In this document: positions 1 to 9,788 of the stretch, one piece after another
How positions within the stretch are numbered: position 1 is the first letter of the stretch
Layout: each line of letters begins with the position of its first letter
NCBI RefSeq assembly: GCF_000820005.1
Contig: NZ_CDBL01000052.1
Location: 382,377 to 430,083, forward strand
DNA length: 47,707 bases
Reading direction: 5' to 3'
Origin: Aeromonas piscicola
Lineage (GTDB): Bacteria; Pseudomonadota; Gammaproteobacteria; Enterobacterales; Aeromonadaceae
Notes under the pieces: generated by a model
Told to the model about the DNA's origin: nothing
Database searches by the model: none
The model's input: the letters and a program-made list of their open reading frames with translations, nothing else
Made by a program: the position numbers and the translations under genes

Positions 1-396
1 GAGAAACCCTTTCCCGCCTGTCTGGAGGAGCGCAAGCTGTTGATCCCAGGGCGCCGTACCGCCATGGGCCGCCAGCTGACCCAGTGGTTCGAGCAGCAGG
101 GCATATCCCCCAGCATCCTTGGGGAGTTCGACGATGCGGCCCTGATGAAGGCCTTCGGTTTCTTCAATCAGGGCATCTTTATGGCCCCCACCATCTATCG
201 GGAGGAGATCCTGGAAGGGGAAGAGGTGATGCTGATCGGGGAGACCCAGGATCTGATGGAGGAGTATTACGTCATCTTCGCCGAGCGCATGATCCAGCAT
301 CCGGCGGTGAAACGGGTGTGCGAGAGCGATTTCTCCTTCCTGTTCGCGGGGCAGGAGGACTTCACCACGATTCAACCGGCAACCCTGTCATTTTAA
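1..396 (+). CDS. nhaR: NhaR, LysR-family activator of Na+/H+ antiporter genes (3' part only)
   Basis: The reading frame is open from the first base of the window and ends at TAA 394-396, leaving 131 C-terminal residues. The N-terminal helix-turn-helix lies outside the window. What remains is the second half of a LysR effector-binding domain. Stretches such as [15 protein letters not shown] and [13 protein letters not shown] resemble E. coli NhaR, which senses Na+ and activates nhaA. The start and the DNA-binding domain cannot be seen, so the name rests on the C-terminal half. The hlyU-like gene follows 49 bases downstream on the same strand. Confidence 0.8.
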   Translation, partial: EKPFPACLEERKLLIPGRRTAMGRQLTQWFEQQGISPSILGEFDDAALMKAFGFFNQGIFMAPTIYREEILEGEEVMLIGETQDLMEEYYVIFAERMIQHPAVKRVCESDFSFLFAGQEDFTTIQPATLSF

Positions 397-445
397 ATCG
401 GCGGGTCACAGAGTATGATTCTTGCCTCGGACGAGAGGGGATGAG

Positions 446-748
446 ATGCAACTGGAAGAGATGGAGGCGAATGCGAGCCGGGCTGTGGCGCTGCTCAAGG
501 CTCTGGCCAACGAACGACGACTGTTTATTCTGTGCCAGCTGCAGGATCGGGAACTGTCGGTGGGGGAACTCAACGAGGTGCTCGGATTGAGCCAGTCAGC
601 CCTGTCACAGCACTTGGCCGTGCTTCGGCGGGATGAGTTGGTGGAGACGCGAAAAGAGGCCCAGACGGTCTACTATTCGCTGCGCAGCCATGAGGTGCGC
701 GAAATGATTGCCCTGCTGCACAAGCTTTACTGCAGCGCAGATAAATAA
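446..748 (+). CDS. hlyU: HlyU-like ArsR/SmtB-family transcriptional regulator
   Basis: This is a 100-residue winged-helix protein. The recognition region reads VGELNEVLGLSQSALSQHL, followed by a wing with RKEAQTVYYSL. It closely matches Vibrio HlyU, which relieves H-NS silencing of toxin genes. Cys30 and Cys96 are present, at the positions of the redox-active pair known in HlyU. The metal-binding cysteine motif of ArsR is absent, which fits a redox sensor rather than a metal sensor. I chose ATG 446 because GAGGGG lies just upstream. A TTG at 422 in the same frame would give an 8-residue extension that aligns without gaps to the longer Vibrio annotation (MPxxxGxxM), but it has no visible ribosome-binding site. 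A bidirectional terminator follows directly. Its regulon in this organism is inference. Confidence 0.85.
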   Translation: MQLEEMEANASRAVALLKALANERRLFILCQLQDRELSVGELNEVLGLSQSALSQHLAVLRRDELVETRKEAQTVYYSLRSHEVREMIALLHKLYCSADK

Positions 749-775
749 AAACCGGCACTGAGGCCGGTTTTTTTA
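747..775. terminator. Bidirectional terminator between hlyU-like gene and rpsT
   Basis: Seven-base stem AACCGGC (750-756) and GCCGGTT (763-769) around a 6-base loop. An A-run lies on the left and a T-run (768-774) on the right, so it can serve the plus-strand regulator gene and the minus-strand rpsT gene, which converge here. Confidence 0.85.
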
Positions 776-796
776 GCTTTATACAGCCGAAGCTGA

Positions 797-1060
797 TTAA
801 GCCATAGCTTTGATCTGGGCAGACAGGCGGCTCTTGTGACGAGCAGCTTTGTTCTTGTGGATCAGGCCTTTGGTAGCCATGCGATCCATGATCGGCTGAG
901 CGGTAGCAAAAGCAGCAACGGCAGCAGCTTTGTCGCCAGAAGCGATGGCAGCAATTACTTTCTTCAGATAGGTACGGGTCATTGAACGACGGCTGGCGTT
1001 GTGTTGACGACGTTTCTCTGACTGAATCGCGCGCTTCTTAGCAGATTTGATATTAGCCAA
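797..1060 (-). CDS. rpsT: 30S ribosomal protein S20
   Basis: An 87-residue, lysine/arginine/alanine-rich protein beginning [20 protein letters not shown], the S20 signature. S20 binds 16S rRNA in the body of the small subunit. The first codon is TTG (complement of 1058-1060), preceded by AGGAG with good spacing. E. coli rpsT also starts with UUG, where the weak start is part of autogenous translational control, so the unusual codon is probably conserved for that reason. The gene is monocistronic, reads away from murJ, and ends at the shared terminator with the hlyU-like gene. Length is normal for the family. Confidence 0.98.
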   Translation of the reverse strand: MANIKSAKKRAIQSEKRRQHNASRRSMTRTYLKKVIAAIASGDKAAAVAAFATAQPIMDRMATKGLIHKNKAARHKSRLSAQIKAMA

Positions 1061-1251
1061 GGTAAAACTCCTAAAACTGTCTTAGCGAGTGTATTGAAAA
1101 GGCCCGGAAATATGCCTTCTCAACCACATATTGTCAAATGATTTGTGCAAATAAACACCGCCCCCCGGTGGTGTGTCTGTTGGGAGGCGGTTAAACTGTC
1201 GGCCGATTCTACCAGCATTCTTTCCATTCTGACAGTTCCAGAGGCTTCGTC
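1061..1251. promoter_or_regulatory. Divergent intergenic region between rpsT and murJ
   Basis: About 190 bases carry the 5' leaders of two divergent genes. The only firm elements are ribosome-binding sites: AGGAG before the rpsT TTG start, and AGAGG at 1240-1244 seven bases before the murJ TTG start. No convincing -35/-10 pair could be assigned by eye. Confidence 0.5.
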
Positions 1252-2811
1252 TTGAGTAAGAAATTGATCAAATCCGGCATGATTGTGTCCGCAATGACGC
1301 TGGCGTCCCGTGTGATGGGCTTGGTTCGCGATGTGGTTATCGCCAATCTGCTCGGCGCCGGGGTGGCCGCAGACGTCTTCTTCTTTGCCAACCGCATTCC
1401 CAACTTTCTGCGCCGGCTGTTCGCCGAAGGTGCCTTCAACCAGGCGTTTGTTCCCGTGATGACGGAGTACAAGAAAAAGGGCGATGAGCGTGAGGTGCGC
1501 GAATTGCTGGCCGCGGTGGCGGGTACGCTCGGTGGCATAGTCACCGTGGTCACCCTGCTCGGGGTGCTGGGCTCGGGCGTGTTGACGGCCCTGTTCGGCT
1601 GGGGCTGGTTCTGGGACTGGTTGCATGGCGGGCCGGCGGCCGAGAAGTTCGAGCTGGCCAGCCTGATGCTCAAAATCACCTTCCCCTATCTCTGGTTCAT
1701 CACCTTCACCGCCATGGCGGGAGCCATACTCAATACCTTTGGCCGCTTTGCCGTCTCCTCGTTTACGCCTGTGTTTCTCAACCTCACCATGATAGCGGCG
1801 GCCTGGTGGATAGCGCCCTTGATGGAGCGGCCAGAGATAGCCCTCGCCATCGGTGTCTTCCTCGGCGGTCTGGTGCAGTTCCTGTTCCAGTATCCCTTCC
1901 TGCGCCAGATCAACATGCTGGTGTGGCCCAAGTGGGGTTGGCATCATCCCGGGGTGATCAAGATCCGCACCCTGATGATTCCGGCGCTGTTTGGCGTCTC
2001 GGTCAGCCAGATCAACTTGCTGATCAACACCATGCTCGCCTCCTTCCTCGCCACCGGCGCCATCAGCTATCTCTATTACTCGGATCGCCTGCTGGAGTTC
2101 CCCCTCGGCCTGTTTGCGGTGGCCATCAGTACCGTGATCCTGCCTGCGCTGGCCAAAAAGCATGTGGATGCGGACCCGGCCGACTTCTCCCGCACCATGG
2201 ACTGGGGGGTGCGCATGGTGATGCTGCTCGGCCTGCCGGCCATGGTGGGCATAGCCGTGTTGCGCGAGCCCATACTGCGAGTGCTCTTCATGCGTGGCGA
2301 GTTCGGCATGCACGAGGTGGCCATGTCCAGTGCCAGCCTGCTGGCCTCCACCACAGGCCTGCTCTCCCTGATGCTGATCAAGGTACTGGCACCGGGCTAC
2401 TATGCCCGCCAGGACACCCGGACCCCGGTGCGGATCGGGGTGATGTCCATGGTTGCCAACATGGTGTGCAACCTCATCTTCATCTTCCCTCTCGGCTATG
2501 TGGGGCTGGCGCTGTCGACCGCCTGTTCGGGCACCTTGAATGCGGCCTTGCTGTTCAAGGGCTTGTATCAGCAGTCGGTCTACCGTCCGTCCCGCAATAC
2601 CGGGCTGTTCTGCCTCAAGCTGCTGGTGGCGACCGTGCTGATGGGGGGGCTGCTTGGCTACCTGTCGCCGGATCTCGCTCAATGGGGCGCCTGGGGCATG
2701 GGCAAGGCCAGCATGCAGCTGACCATGTTGCTCTGTCTGGGTGGGGCCGTGTATGGCGTCATACTGCTGGCGTTGGGCATTCGACCAAGACACCTGAGAT
2801 CGGGTCAGTAG
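1252..2811 (+). CDS. murJ: Lipid II flippase MurJ (MviN)
   Basis: A 519-residue polytopic inner-membrane protein of the MOP superfamily. It moves lipid-linked peptidoglycan precursor across the membrane. The N-terminal region ASRVMGLVRDVVIANLLGAG and the following AEGAFNQAFVPV are MurJ hallmarks, with conserved arginines and acidic residues lining the cavity. Hydrophobic segments recur through the whole length, in line with about 14 membrane helices. The start is TTG, chosen because AGAGG sits seven bases upstream and the protein then begins at the usual place for the family. The position upstream of ribF-ileS is as in Vibrio and related genera. Confidence 0.96.
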   Translation: MSKKLIKSGMIVSAMTLASRVMGLVRDVVIANLLGAGVAADVFFFANRIPNFLRRLFAEGAFNQAFVPVMTEYKKKGDEREVRELLAAVAGTLGGIVTVVTLLGVLGSGVLTALFGWGWFWDWLHGGPAAEKFELASLMLKITFPYLWFITFTAMAGAILNTFGRFAVSSFTPVFLNLTMIAAAWWIAPLMERPEIALAIGVFLGGLVQFLFQYPFLRQINMLVWPKWGWHHPGVIKIRTLMIPALFGVSVSQINLLINTMLASFLATGAISYLYYSDRLLEFPLGLFAVAISTVILPALAKKHVDADPADFSRTMDWGVRMVMLLGLPAMVGIAVLREPILRVLFMRGEFGMHEVAMSSASLLASTTGLLSLMLIKVLAPGYYARQDTRTPVRIGVMSMVANMVCNLIFIFPLGYVGLALSTACSGTLNAALLFKGLYQQSVYRPSRNTGLFCLKLLVATVLMGGLLGYLSPDLAQWGAWGMGKASMQLTMLLCLGGAVYGVILLALGIRPRHLRSGQ

Positions 2812-2894
2812 CCGGAGTGACCCTGCTGCACCATACGGGATTGCCTCGGCGGGCAGGGGATCTGGGCAAGATGCCTGAAATCGGGCCATGAGGG

Positions 2895-2923
2895 CTGACC
2901 CTGCCTGCTGGCTGATATATAAT
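2895..2923 (+). promoter_or_regulatory. Probable promoter of the ribF-ileS-lspA-fkpB-ispH operon
   Basis: A perfect TATAAT at 2918-2923 is preceded at 17-base spacing by CTGACC (2895-2900), a four-of-six match to TTGACA. It lies about 37 bases before the chosen ribF start. Assigned by eye only. Confidence 0.6.
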
Positions 2924-2959
2924 CCGCCGATTTCCATGGCAGCAACGCACAAGGCACTG

Positions 2960-3934
2960 ATGGAGCTTATTCGCGGTATTCACAATATCAAGCCCCGTCA
3001 CCGGGGGTGTGTATTGACCATAGGCAACTTTGATGGGGTCCATCAGGGTCACCATGCTGTGCTGGCACGCCTGCAGGAAAAAGCCGTCCAACTCGGTCTG
3101 CCCGCCTGCGTCATGCTGTTCGAGCCCCAGCCCCTTGAGCTGTTTGCCGGGGCTGCAGCGCCTGCCCGCCTCAGTCGGCTGCGGGAGAAGTACGAGGCGC
3201 TCAGGGGCATGCAGCTCGATCGCATGCTCTGCGTGCGTTTCAACCATCGCTTCGCCGAGCAGTCCGCCGTTACCTTCATCGAGCAACTGCTGGTGGAGAA
3301 ACTAGGCGTGCACTATCTGGTGGTGGGAGATGATTTTCGCTTCGGCAAGGGGCGGGAAGGGGACTTCCAGCTGCTGGAGGCGGCGGGGCAGCGCTTCGGT
3401 TTCGAGGTGATCAGCACCCAGAGTTTCCAGCTATCCCGCCAGCGGGTCAGCAGCACCCTGGTGCGCGAGGCCCTCAAAGCCGGTCGGATGGCGGAGGTGG
3501 AGCTGATGCTCGGCCGCCCCTATACCATCAGCGGTCGGGTGGCCCACGGTGACAAGTTGGGCCGCACCATAGGTTTTCCCACCGCCAATCTGGCGCTCAA
3601 ACGCCAGGTGATCCCGGTCGGTGGCGTGTTCGCGGTGGAAGTGGTATGTTCCGGCAAGACCTTCCCCGGTGTCGCCAATGTGGGTGTACGGCCGACCTTG
3701 AGCGGTACACAAGCCAGATTGGAAGTACATCTATTTGATTTTTCTGGCGATCTATATGGTCAACAGGTCAAGGTGCTGCTTCGCCACAAGCTGCGCGAAG
3801 AGCAGAAGTTTGCCTCTTTCACCGCCTTGAAAGAGCAGATCGAACGAGATGCCCTGGCGGCCCGAGCCTGGTTCGGGCTGCCACTACTCAATTTACCCAG
3901 CACTCTTTTAGAAAAGAAGGGAACCCAGGACTGA
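2960..3934 (+). CDS. ribF: Bifunctional riboflavin kinase / FAD synthetase
   Basis: A 324-residue cytosolic enzyme that phosphorylates riboflavin to FMN and adenylates FMN to FAD. The N-terminal nucleotidyltransferase domain shows [10 protein letters not shown] (residues 22-31), the HxGH-type motif. The C-terminal flavokinase domain begins near residue 180 with GFPTAN (FPTAN from residue 206). I chose ATG 2960, which yields [10 protein letters not shown] as in other RibF proteins. The frame is open further upstream to 2888, but a consensus -10 box lies inside that extension. The stop overlaps the ileS start (TGATG), so the two are translationally coupled. Length is typical. Confidence 0.97.
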   Translation: MELIRGIHNIKPRHRGCVLTIGNFDGVHQGHHAVLARLQEKAVQLGLPACVMLFEPQPLELFAGAAAPARLSRLREKYEALRGMQLDRMLCVRFNHRFAEQSAVTFIEQLLVEKLGVHYLVVGDDFRFGKGREGDFQLLEAAGQRFGFEVISTQSFQLSRQRVSSTLVREALKAGRMAEVELMLGRPYTISGRVAHGDKLGRTIGFPTANLALKRQVIPVGGVFAVEVVCSGKTFPGVANVGVRPTLSGTQARLEVHLFDFSGDLYGQQVKVLLRHKLREEQKFASFTALKEQIERDALAARAWFGLPLLNLPSTLLEKKGTQD

Positions 3935-6795
3935 TGAGCGACTATAAACATACCCTGAATCTTCCGGAAACCGAGTTTCCGATGCGTGGCGATCTGGCCA
4001 AACGCGAACCCAACATGCTGAAACGTTGGTACGATCAGGATCTTTACGGCGCCATTCGCCGCGCCAAAGCGGGCAAGCCCTCCTTTATTCTGCATGATGG
4101 CCCTCCCTACGCGAACGGCAGCATTCACATCGGTCACTCGGTCAACAAGATCCTGAAAGATGTCATCATCAAGTCCAAGGGCCTCTCCGGCTTCGATTCT
4201 CCCTATGTGCCCGGCTGGGATTGCCACGGTCTGCCCATAGAGCTGAAAGTGGAAGGCATGGTTGGCAAGCCGGGCGAGAAGGTTTCCGCCGCCGAGTTCC
4301 GCGCCGAGTGCCGCAAATATGCCAAGACCCAGATCGAAGCGCAGAAGACCGACTTCATCCGTCTGGGGGTGCTGGGTGACTGGGAACATCCCTACCTGAC
4401 CATGGATTTTGGCACCGAAGCCAACATCATTCGCTCCATGGCCAAGATCGTCGAAAACGGCCACCTGCACAAAGGCTCCAAGCCGGTGCACTGGTGTACC
4501 GACTGTGGTTCTGCGCTGGCTGAAGCCGAAGTTGAGTACTACGACAAGAACTCCCCCTCCATCGATGTGCGTTTCAAGGCCGTTGACGAGGCTGCCGTTG
4601 CCGCCAAGTTTGACTGCCCCGAAGGCCACACCGGCAAGGGCCCGCTCTCTGTGGTGATCTGGACTACCACCCCCTGGACCCTGCCGGCCAACCGCGGCGT
4701 CGCCATGCACGCCGATCTGGACTATGCCCTGGTGCAGGTGGATGGCGAGCATCCGGAGCGCCTGATCCTGGCGGCCGAGCTGGTCAAGGACGTGATGGAC
4801 CGTGCCGGTATCGAGCAGTTCCACAACCTGGGTTATGCCAAGGGCGCCGCGCTCGAGCTGCTGCGCTTCAACCACCCCTTCTACAGCTTCGACGTGCCGG
4901 TTGTACTGGGTGATCACGTCACGCTGGATGCCGGTACCGGCGCCGTTCACACCGCCCCTGGTCACGGTCAGGAAGACTTTGTGGTCGGTCAGAAGTACGG
5001 TCTGGAAGTGGCCAACCCGGTTGGCAGCAACGGCGTTTACCTGCCGGATACCGAACTGTTTGCCGGCCAGCACGTGTTCAAGGCCAATGCGGCCGTGGTC
5101 GAGGTACTGAACGAACGTGGCGCCCTGCTGCACCACATGGTGTTCAATCACTCCTACCCGCACTGCTGGCGTCACAAGACCCCGATCATCTTCCGTGCCA
5201 CCCCGCAGTGGTTCATCAGCATGGAGCAGAAGGGTCTGCGCAAGCGCGCGCTGGAAGAGATTGAGCGCATCGAGAAAGATGGAATTGCCCTACATGGCCA
5301 GAGCGGCTGGGTACCTGCTTGGGGTAAAAATCGCATTCAGGCCATGGTCGAGAACCGTCCTGACTGGTGTATCTCCCGTCAGCGTACTTGGGGCGTGCCT
5401 ATCTCCCTGTTCGTTCACAAGGAGACTCAGCAACTGCACCCGGAATCCGTGCGCCTGATGCATGAAGTGGCCAAGCGGGTCGAGCAGGCCGGCATCCAGG
5501 CCTGGTGGGATCTGGACAAGGCCGAGCTGCTGGGTAGCGACGCCGACATGTACGACAAGGTGCCCGACACCCTGGACGTCTGGTTTGACTCAGGCTCAAC
5601 TCACTCCTCAGTGGTCGATGCTCGTCCCGAGTTCAACGGTCACTCCGCCGACCTCTATCTGGAAGGTTCCGACCAGCACCGTGGCTGGTTCATGTCCTCC
5701 CTGATGATCGGCGTGGCCATGAAAGACAAGGCTCCCTACAACCAGGTGCTGACTCACGGCTTCACCGTGGATGGTCAGGGGCGCAAGATGTCAAAGTCCA
5801 TCGGCAACGTGGTTAGCCCGCAAGACGTGATGAACAAGCTGGGTGCCGACATCCTGCGTCTGTGGGTCGCCAGTACCGATTACACCGGCGAGATGACGGT
5901 CTCCGACGAGATCCTCAAGCGCTCCGCCGATGCCTATCGCCGCATCCGCAACACAGCCCGTTTCCTGCTGGCCAACCTGAACGGCTTCAATCCGGCAACC
6001 GACATGGTGGCTCCGGCTGACATGGTGGTGGTGGATCGCTGGGCAGTGGGTCGTGCCAAGGCGGTACAAGCCGAGATAGTGGCGGCATTCGATGAGTACA
6101 ACTTCCACGGCGTGACCCAGAAGTTGATGCAGTTCTGCTCCATCGAGATGGGCTCCTTCTATCTGGATGTCATCAAGGATCGTCAGTACACCGCCAAGGC
6201 AGACAGCCTGGCTCGTCGCTCCTGCCAGACTGCGCTCTATCACATCGTGGAGGCCATGGTGCGCTGGATGGCGCCGATCATGAGCTTTACCGCCGATGAA
6301 ATCTGGGCCCTGCTGCCGGGTGAGCGCAGCGAGTTTGTGTTCACCGAGGAGTGGTATGACGGCCTGTTCAGGCTGGATGCTGGCGAGCAGATGGGTGATG
6401 CCTTCTGGGCCGAGATCCTGACCGTGCGTGGTGAAGTGAACAAGGCGCTGGAAGCGGCCCGTGGTGAGAAGCGCATCGGCGGCTCCCTGCAGGCCGAACT
6501 GACCCTGTTCGCCAAGCCTGCCCTGGCCGAGCGTCTGAATGCCCTGGCTGACGAGCTGCGCTTCGTGCTGCTCACCTCCAAGGCCAAGGTCGTGGTGGTT
6601 GACAGCGCACCGGAAGGTTCCGTTGCGACGGAGCGTGATGACCTCTGGCTGAGCGTGGCCCAGTCCGCCGCCGCCAAGTGCGACCGCTGCTGGCACCATG
6701 TGGAAGATGTGGGCACCATAGCCGGTCACGAAGAAATCTGTGGCCGCTGCGTCACCAACGTCGAGGGTGACGGCGAAACACGTCAATTTGCCTGA
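3934..6795 (+). CDS. ileS: Isoleucyl-tRNA synthetase
   Basis: A 953-residue class I aminoacyl-tRNA synthetase that charges tRNA-Ile and edits misactivated valine. The HIGH motif is HIGH at 65-68 and the KMSKS loop is at 618-622. The large CP1 editing insertion lies between them, with the threonine-rich [12 protein letters not shown] motif. The C-terminal zinc finger is complete, with CxxC pairs at Cys916/919 and Cys936/939. Length matches the bacterial zinc-containing form sensitive to pseudomonic acid. It overlaps ribF at its start and lspA at its stop (TGATG in both cases). Confidence 0.99.
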   Translation: MSDYKHTLNLPETEFPMRGDLAKREPNMLKRWYDQDLYGAIRRAKAGKPSFILHDGPPYANGSIHIGHSVNKILKDVIIKSKGLSGFDSPYVPGWDCHGLPIELKVEGMVGKPGEKVSAAEFRAECRKYAKTQIEAQKTDFIRLGVLGDWEHPYLTMDFGTEANIIRSMAKIVENGHLHKGSKPVHWCTDCGSALAEAEVEYYDKNSPSIDVRFKAVDEAAVAAKFDCPEGHTGKGPLSVVIWTTTPWTLPANRGVAMHADLDYALVQVDGEHPERLILAAELVKDVMDRAGIEQFHNLGYAKGAALELLRFNHPFYSFDVPVVLGDHVTLDAGTGAVHTAPGHGQEDFVVGQKYGLEVANPVGSNGVYLPDTELFAGQHVFKANAAVVEVLNERGALLHHMVFNHSYPHCWRHKTPIIFRATPQWFISMEQKGLRKRALEEIERIEKDGIALHGQSGWVPAWGKNRIQAMVENRPDWCISRQRTWGVPISLFVHKETQQLHPESVRLMHEVAKRVEQAGIQAWWDLDKAELLGSDADMYDKVPDTLDVWFDSGSTHSSVVDARPEFNGHSADLYLEGSDQHRGWFMSSLMIGVAMKDKAPYNQVLTHGFTVDGQGRKMSKSIGNVVSPQDVMNKLGADILRLWVASTDYTGEMTVSDEILKRSADAYRRIRNTARFLLANLNGFNPATDMVAPADMVVVDRWAVGRAKAVQAEIVAAFDEYNFHGVTQKLMQFCSIEMGSFYLDVIKDRQYTAKADSLARRSCQTALYHIVEAMVRWMAPIMSFTADEIWALLPGERSEFVFTEEWYDGLFRLDAGEQMGDAFWAEILTVRGEVNKALEAARGEKRIGGSLQAELTLFAKPALAERLNALADELRFVLLTSKAKVVVVDSAPEGSVATERDDLWLSVAQSAAAKCDRCWHHVEDVGTIAGHEEICGRCVTNVEGDGETRQFA

Positions 6796-7298
6796 TGAAC
6801 ATGACTCATAACAAGAGCGGCCTGCGTTGGCTGTGGCTGGCGGTGCTGGCATTCGTACTGGACCAGGCGAGCAAGCTCGCCGTGGTCAAGCTGCTGCCGT
6901 TTGGCTATCCGGGGGTGGAGATCACCCCCTTCTTCAATCTGGTGCATGTCTACAACAAGGGCGCTGCGTTCAGCTTCCTGGCCGATCAGGGGGGCTGGCA
7001 GCGCTGGTTCTTCGCGGTGCTGGCGTTTGCCATCTGCGGGCTGCTGATCCACTGGCTGCGCAAGCAGTCGGTCACCCAACGCTGGAGTGGCATCGCCTAC
7101 TCCCTGATCATCGGCGGTGCCCTTGGCAACGTGTTTGATCGGCTGGTGCTGGGCCACGTGGTCGATTTCCTCGACTTCTACTGGCAGCGTTCCCATTGGC
7201 CGGCGTTCAACCTGGCCGACAGCTTCATCTTCATCGGTGCCGCCATGATAGTGCTGGAAGGCTTCCGTTCCGAGAAGAAGAAGGAGGAGGTGGCATGA
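6795..7298 (+). CDS. lspA: Prolipoprotein signal peptidase II
   Basis: A 167-residue inner-membrane aspartyl protease that removes signal peptides from diacylglyceryl-modified prolipoproteins. Four hydrophobic segments are visible. The two catalytic aspartates are Asp124 in GHVVDFLDF and Asp142 in FNLADS. NKGAAFSFLADQGGWQRWFF is the conserved periplasmic motif. ATG 6795 overlaps the ileS stop; a second ATG at 6801 is also possible. The coupling to ileS is the classical gammaproteobacterial arrangement, and fkpB follows with ATGA overlap. Confidence 0.98.
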   Translation: MNMTHNKSGLRWLWLAVLAFVLDQASKLAVVKLLPFGYPGVEITPFFNLVHVYNKGAAFSFLADQGGWQRWFFAVLAFAICGLLIHWLRKQSVTQRWSGIAYSLIIGGALGNVFDRLVLGHVVDFLDFYWQRSHWPAFNLADSFIFIGAAMIVLEGFRSEKKKEEVA

Positions 7299-7759
7299 GT
7301 CAGCCTATCGCCACCGGGATTACGGCCAACAGCAGCGTGCTGTTTCATTTCGCCATCAAGCTGGAGGATGGCTCCGTTGCTGACAGCACAGCGCTGCACG
7401 GCAAACCGGCCCGTCTGCGGATGGGAGATGGCAGCCTGACCAACACCTTCGAGCAGTGCTTGCTGGGCCTGCAACAGGGTGATGCCAAGAGCTTCACCCT
7501 GGCGCCGGAGCAGGCGTTCGGCCTCGCCAATCCCGACAACATCTACCATCTGGACAGAGCCAAGTTCGGCGCCGATGTGGAGCCCAAGGTCGGCACCATC
7601 ATACTGTTCGACCAGCCCAATGGCAGCGAGCTGCCCGGCATCATACGGGCGGTGGAAGGCATGTCGGTGACGGTCGATTTCAACCATCCCCTGGCCGGTC
7701 ATACAGTCACCTTCGAGGTGGAGATCCTGGGCGTTGATGACGAGGAAGAGGTGCACTAA
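7295..7759 (+). CDS. fkpB: FKBP-type peptidyl-prolyl isomerase (SlpA/FkpB)
   Basis: A 154-residue SlyD-like FKBP with the FKBP core split by an insert-in-flap domain. The N-terminus has the [18 protein letters not shown] strand pattern and the C-terminus [17 protein letters not shown], which is diagnostic of this family. It lacks the histidine/cysteine-rich metal-binding tail of SlyD, so FkpB is preferred. The start ATG overlaps the lspA stop (ATGA) and AGGAGG lies a few bases upstream. The stop overlaps the ispH start. It is expected to catalyse cis-trans proline isomerisation in the cytosol. Confidence 0.95.
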   Translation: MSQPIATGITANSSVLFHFAIKLEDGSVADSTALHGKPARLRMGDGSLTNTFEQCLLGLQQGDAKSFTLAPEQAFGLANPDNIYHLDRAKFGADVEPKVGTIILFDQPNGSELPGIIRAVEGMSVTVDFNHPLAGHTVTFEVEILGVDDEEEVH

Positions 7760-8694
7760 TGGATATTCTGCTCGCCAACCCTCGGGGTTTCTGCGCCGGT
7801 GTTGATCGTGCCATCAGCATAGTCGAGAGCGCGCTGGAGAAGTTCGGTGCTCCCATCTATGTCCGTCACGAAGTGGTGCACAACCGCTATGTGGTGAACA
7901 AGCTGAAAGAGGCGGGGGCCGTGTTCGTCGAGGAGCTGGACGAGGTGCCGGACGACAGTATCGTCATCTTCTCCGCCCACGGCGTGGCCAAGACGGTGCG
8001 CGAGATGGCCAAATCCCGCGCCCTCAAGGTATTCGATGCCACCTGCCCGCTGGTGACCAAGGTACACATGGAAGTCCATCGCGCCAGTCGCAAGGGCTCC
8101 GAAGCCGTGCTGATCGGTCACGCCGGTCACCCCGAGGTGATCGGCACCATGGGCCAGTACGAGAACCGCGAAGGCGGCATGTATCTGGTGGAGACGCCAG
8201 ACGATGTGGCCAGGCTCAAGGTGAAGAATCCGGATGATCTCTGCTTCGTCACCCAGACTACCCTGAGTGTCGATGAGACTTCGGACGTCATCGATGCCCT
8301 GCGCAAGCAGTTCCCCAAGATCCAGGGGCCACGCAAGGACGATATCTGCTACGCCACCCAGAACCGCCAGGATGCGGTGCGGGAGATGGCAGGGCTGGTG
8401 GATGCCATGCTGGTGGTCGGGTCACGCAACTCTTCCAACTCCAACCGTCTGCGCGAGCTGGCCGAGAAGGTGGGGGCTCGCGCCTACCTGATCGACGACG
8501 CCTCCATGATCGAAACCGGCTGGCTGGAGGGGGTCGAGCGCATCGGGGTCACGGCCGGCGCCTCGGCACCGGACGTACTGGTGCAGAACGTCATCGCCCG
8601 CCTGCGTGAGTTGGGCGGCAATATGGTCGTCGAGCACCCGGGTCGCGAAGAGAACGTGGTGTTTGAAGTACCGCCCGAGCTTAGAATTATTTGA
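7759..8694 (+). CDS. ispH: 4-hydroxy-3-methylbut-2-enyl diphosphate reductase
   Basis: A 311-residue iron-sulfur enzyme catalysing the last step of the MEP isoprenoid pathway, reducing HMBPP to IPP and DMAPP. The three cluster cysteines are Cys12 (PRGFCAGV), Cys96 (DATCPLV) and Cys197 (DDICYAT). Active-site histidines sit in VRHEVVHN and FSAHGV. It is the last gene of the ribF operon, joined to fkpB by a TAATG overlap. A stable hairpin lies 40-75 bases after the stop. Length is normal. Confidence 0.98.
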   Translation: MDILLANPRGFCAGVDRAISIVESALEKFGAPIYVRHEVVHNRYVVNKLKEAGAVFVEELDEVPDDSIVIFSAHGVAKTVREMAKSRALKVFDATCPLVTKVHMEVHRASRKGSEAVLIGHAGHPEVIGTMGQYENREGGMYLVETPDDVARLKVKNPDDLCFVTQTTLSVDETSDVIDALRKQFPKIQGPRKDDICYATQNRQDAVREMAGLVDAMLVVGSRNSSNSNRLRELAEKVGARAYLIDDASMIETGWLEGVERIGVTAGASAPDVLVQNVIARLRELGGNMVVEHPGREENVVFEVPPELRII

Positions 8695-8735
8695 GTGCAG
8701 CCAGGAAGGCTTAAGAATAAAGTATGATGATATTG

Positions 8736-8768
8736 ACGCCGAGTTTGTCGTGGTGACAGGCTCGGCGT
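8736..8768. other. Stable hairpin between ispH and pilE
   Basis: Outer arms ACGCCGAG (8736-8743) and CTCGGCGT (8761-8768) pair perfectly, and an inner TGTC/GACA pair extends the stem. No T-tract follows (TTAAAC instead), so it is either a weak terminator for the ispH operon or a leader structure of the pilus transcript. Confidence 0.5.
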
Positions 8769-8804
8769 TAAACTTGTAACGCGGTCAATCACCAAGGATG
8801 GGAT

Positions 8805-9212
8805 ATGATTGGGTTCTTTCGAGGCTTTTCTCTTATTGAGCTGATGATTGTCGTCGCTATAGTCGCGATTCTTGGCACCATCGCTTACCCCTCTTATCAG
8901 CAGTACCTGCTGACCAGTCACCGTGTTGATGCCAAAAAGATGTTGCTGGACGCTGCCAACCGGCAGGAAACCTACTTTATGGATTTCAACCAGTATGCCT
9001 CTTCAGCGGCTGCTCTCAATATTTCCGAGAACTCTGATTCCGGATTTTACCATCTGGTCATTTCTGCAGCCAACAACACTTATACCGTGTCTGCAACGGC
9101 CTCTGGTGCCCAGGGCTCAGATAAGGACTGCATCATTTTCTCCATCGATCAGAATGGTACGAAAAGCGCGCAGAACATCAGTAACAGTGCCAACAGTGAT
9201 TGCTGGGACTAG
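8805..9212 (+). CDS. pilE: Type IV minor pilin, PilE type
   Basis: A 135-residue prepilin. A short leader ends in glycine and is followed by the class III cleavage motif: RG then [20 protein letters not shown], with Glu at +5 and a long hydrophobic helix. The C-terminal half carries two cysteines (DKDC, SDCW) that can form the D-loop disulfide of type IV pilins. It is the first gene of a cluster ordered pilE-V-W-X-Y1, so it is a minor pilin of the priming complex rather than the major subunit. AAGGATGGG precedes the ATG. The gene has flank-like composition, unlike the AT-richer genes after it. It could also be named tapE or fimU. Confidence 0.85.
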   Translation: MIGFFRGFSLIELMIVVAIVAILGTIAYPSYQQYLLTSHRVDAKKMLLDAANRQETYFMDFNQYASSAAALNISENSDSGFYHLVISAANNTYTVSATASGAQGSDKDCIIFSIDQNGTKSAQNISNSANSDCWD

Positions 9213-9215
9213 CTT

Positions 9216-9788
9216 ATGATTCCACATACGGCCCCACCCAGAACCGGATTCAGTCTGCTGGAAGTGATGATAGCCGCTGTGGTGCTCTCATTTGGCTTGC
9301 TGGGCTTGGTCGCTTTGCAGACTACCTCGAAATTTTCTGGCTATGAGGCTCGACAAAGAACAATAGCCAGTTGGCTAGCCACTGATATCGTAGAACGAGC
9401 AAGGATAAATCGTTCCGTCTGGGAGTTGCAGAGTACACAAGCCTGGATGGTAAGTGCAGGATCAGCCATTAATAAACCCAATTGCGGCAATGTGGATGGT
9501 ACCATGGTTAGTTGTAGTCAAAGCGACCTATTTACATTGGATATGTTCAATTGGCAGCAGTCATTATTGGGTGTCGGTGTATCAGGATCCTCGTCTTCAA
9601 TGCAAAACCCTTTGGGTTGTATTATTCGTGGAAATAATAACGCAATGACAGTGGTATTAACATGGCAAGGTCGAGAGGCATTATCAGATGGTACCTCCGC
9701 CATCTCTAACAATGTTCGCAATCTATGTGGTTTTGGTAATATCATGATTCAGTCTCGGCATTATTACATGTTAGAGACCACACTATGA
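9216..9788 (+). CDS. pilV: Type IV pilus minor pilin PilV
   Basis: A 190-residue prepilin starting three bases after the pilE stop. A proline-rich leader ends in TG and is followed by FSLLEVMIAAVVLSFGLLGL, with Glu at +5, the PilV/GspI pattern. The globular part has several cysteines. In the known assembly PilV, PilW and PilX form the core of the pilus tip with PilY1. From about 9340 onward codon use shifts to AT-rich third positions. The stop overlaps the pilW start (ATGA). Confidence 0.88.
   Translation: MIPHTAPPRTGFSLLEVMIAAVVLSFGLLGLVALQTTSKFSGYEARQRTIASWLATDIVERARINRSVWELQSTQAWMVSAGSAINKPNCGNVDGTMVSCSQSDLFTLDMFNWQQSLLGVGVSGSSSSMQNPLGCIIRGNNNAMTVVLTWQGREALSDGTSAISNNVRNLCGFGNIMIQSRHYYMLETTL

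Noticed and set aside
1120..2952. Long antisense open frame (about 610 residues) opposite murJ
   Set aside because: Rich in Gln/His/Gly as expected of the mirror image of a GC-rich gene; no domain, and murJ on the other strand is unambiguous.
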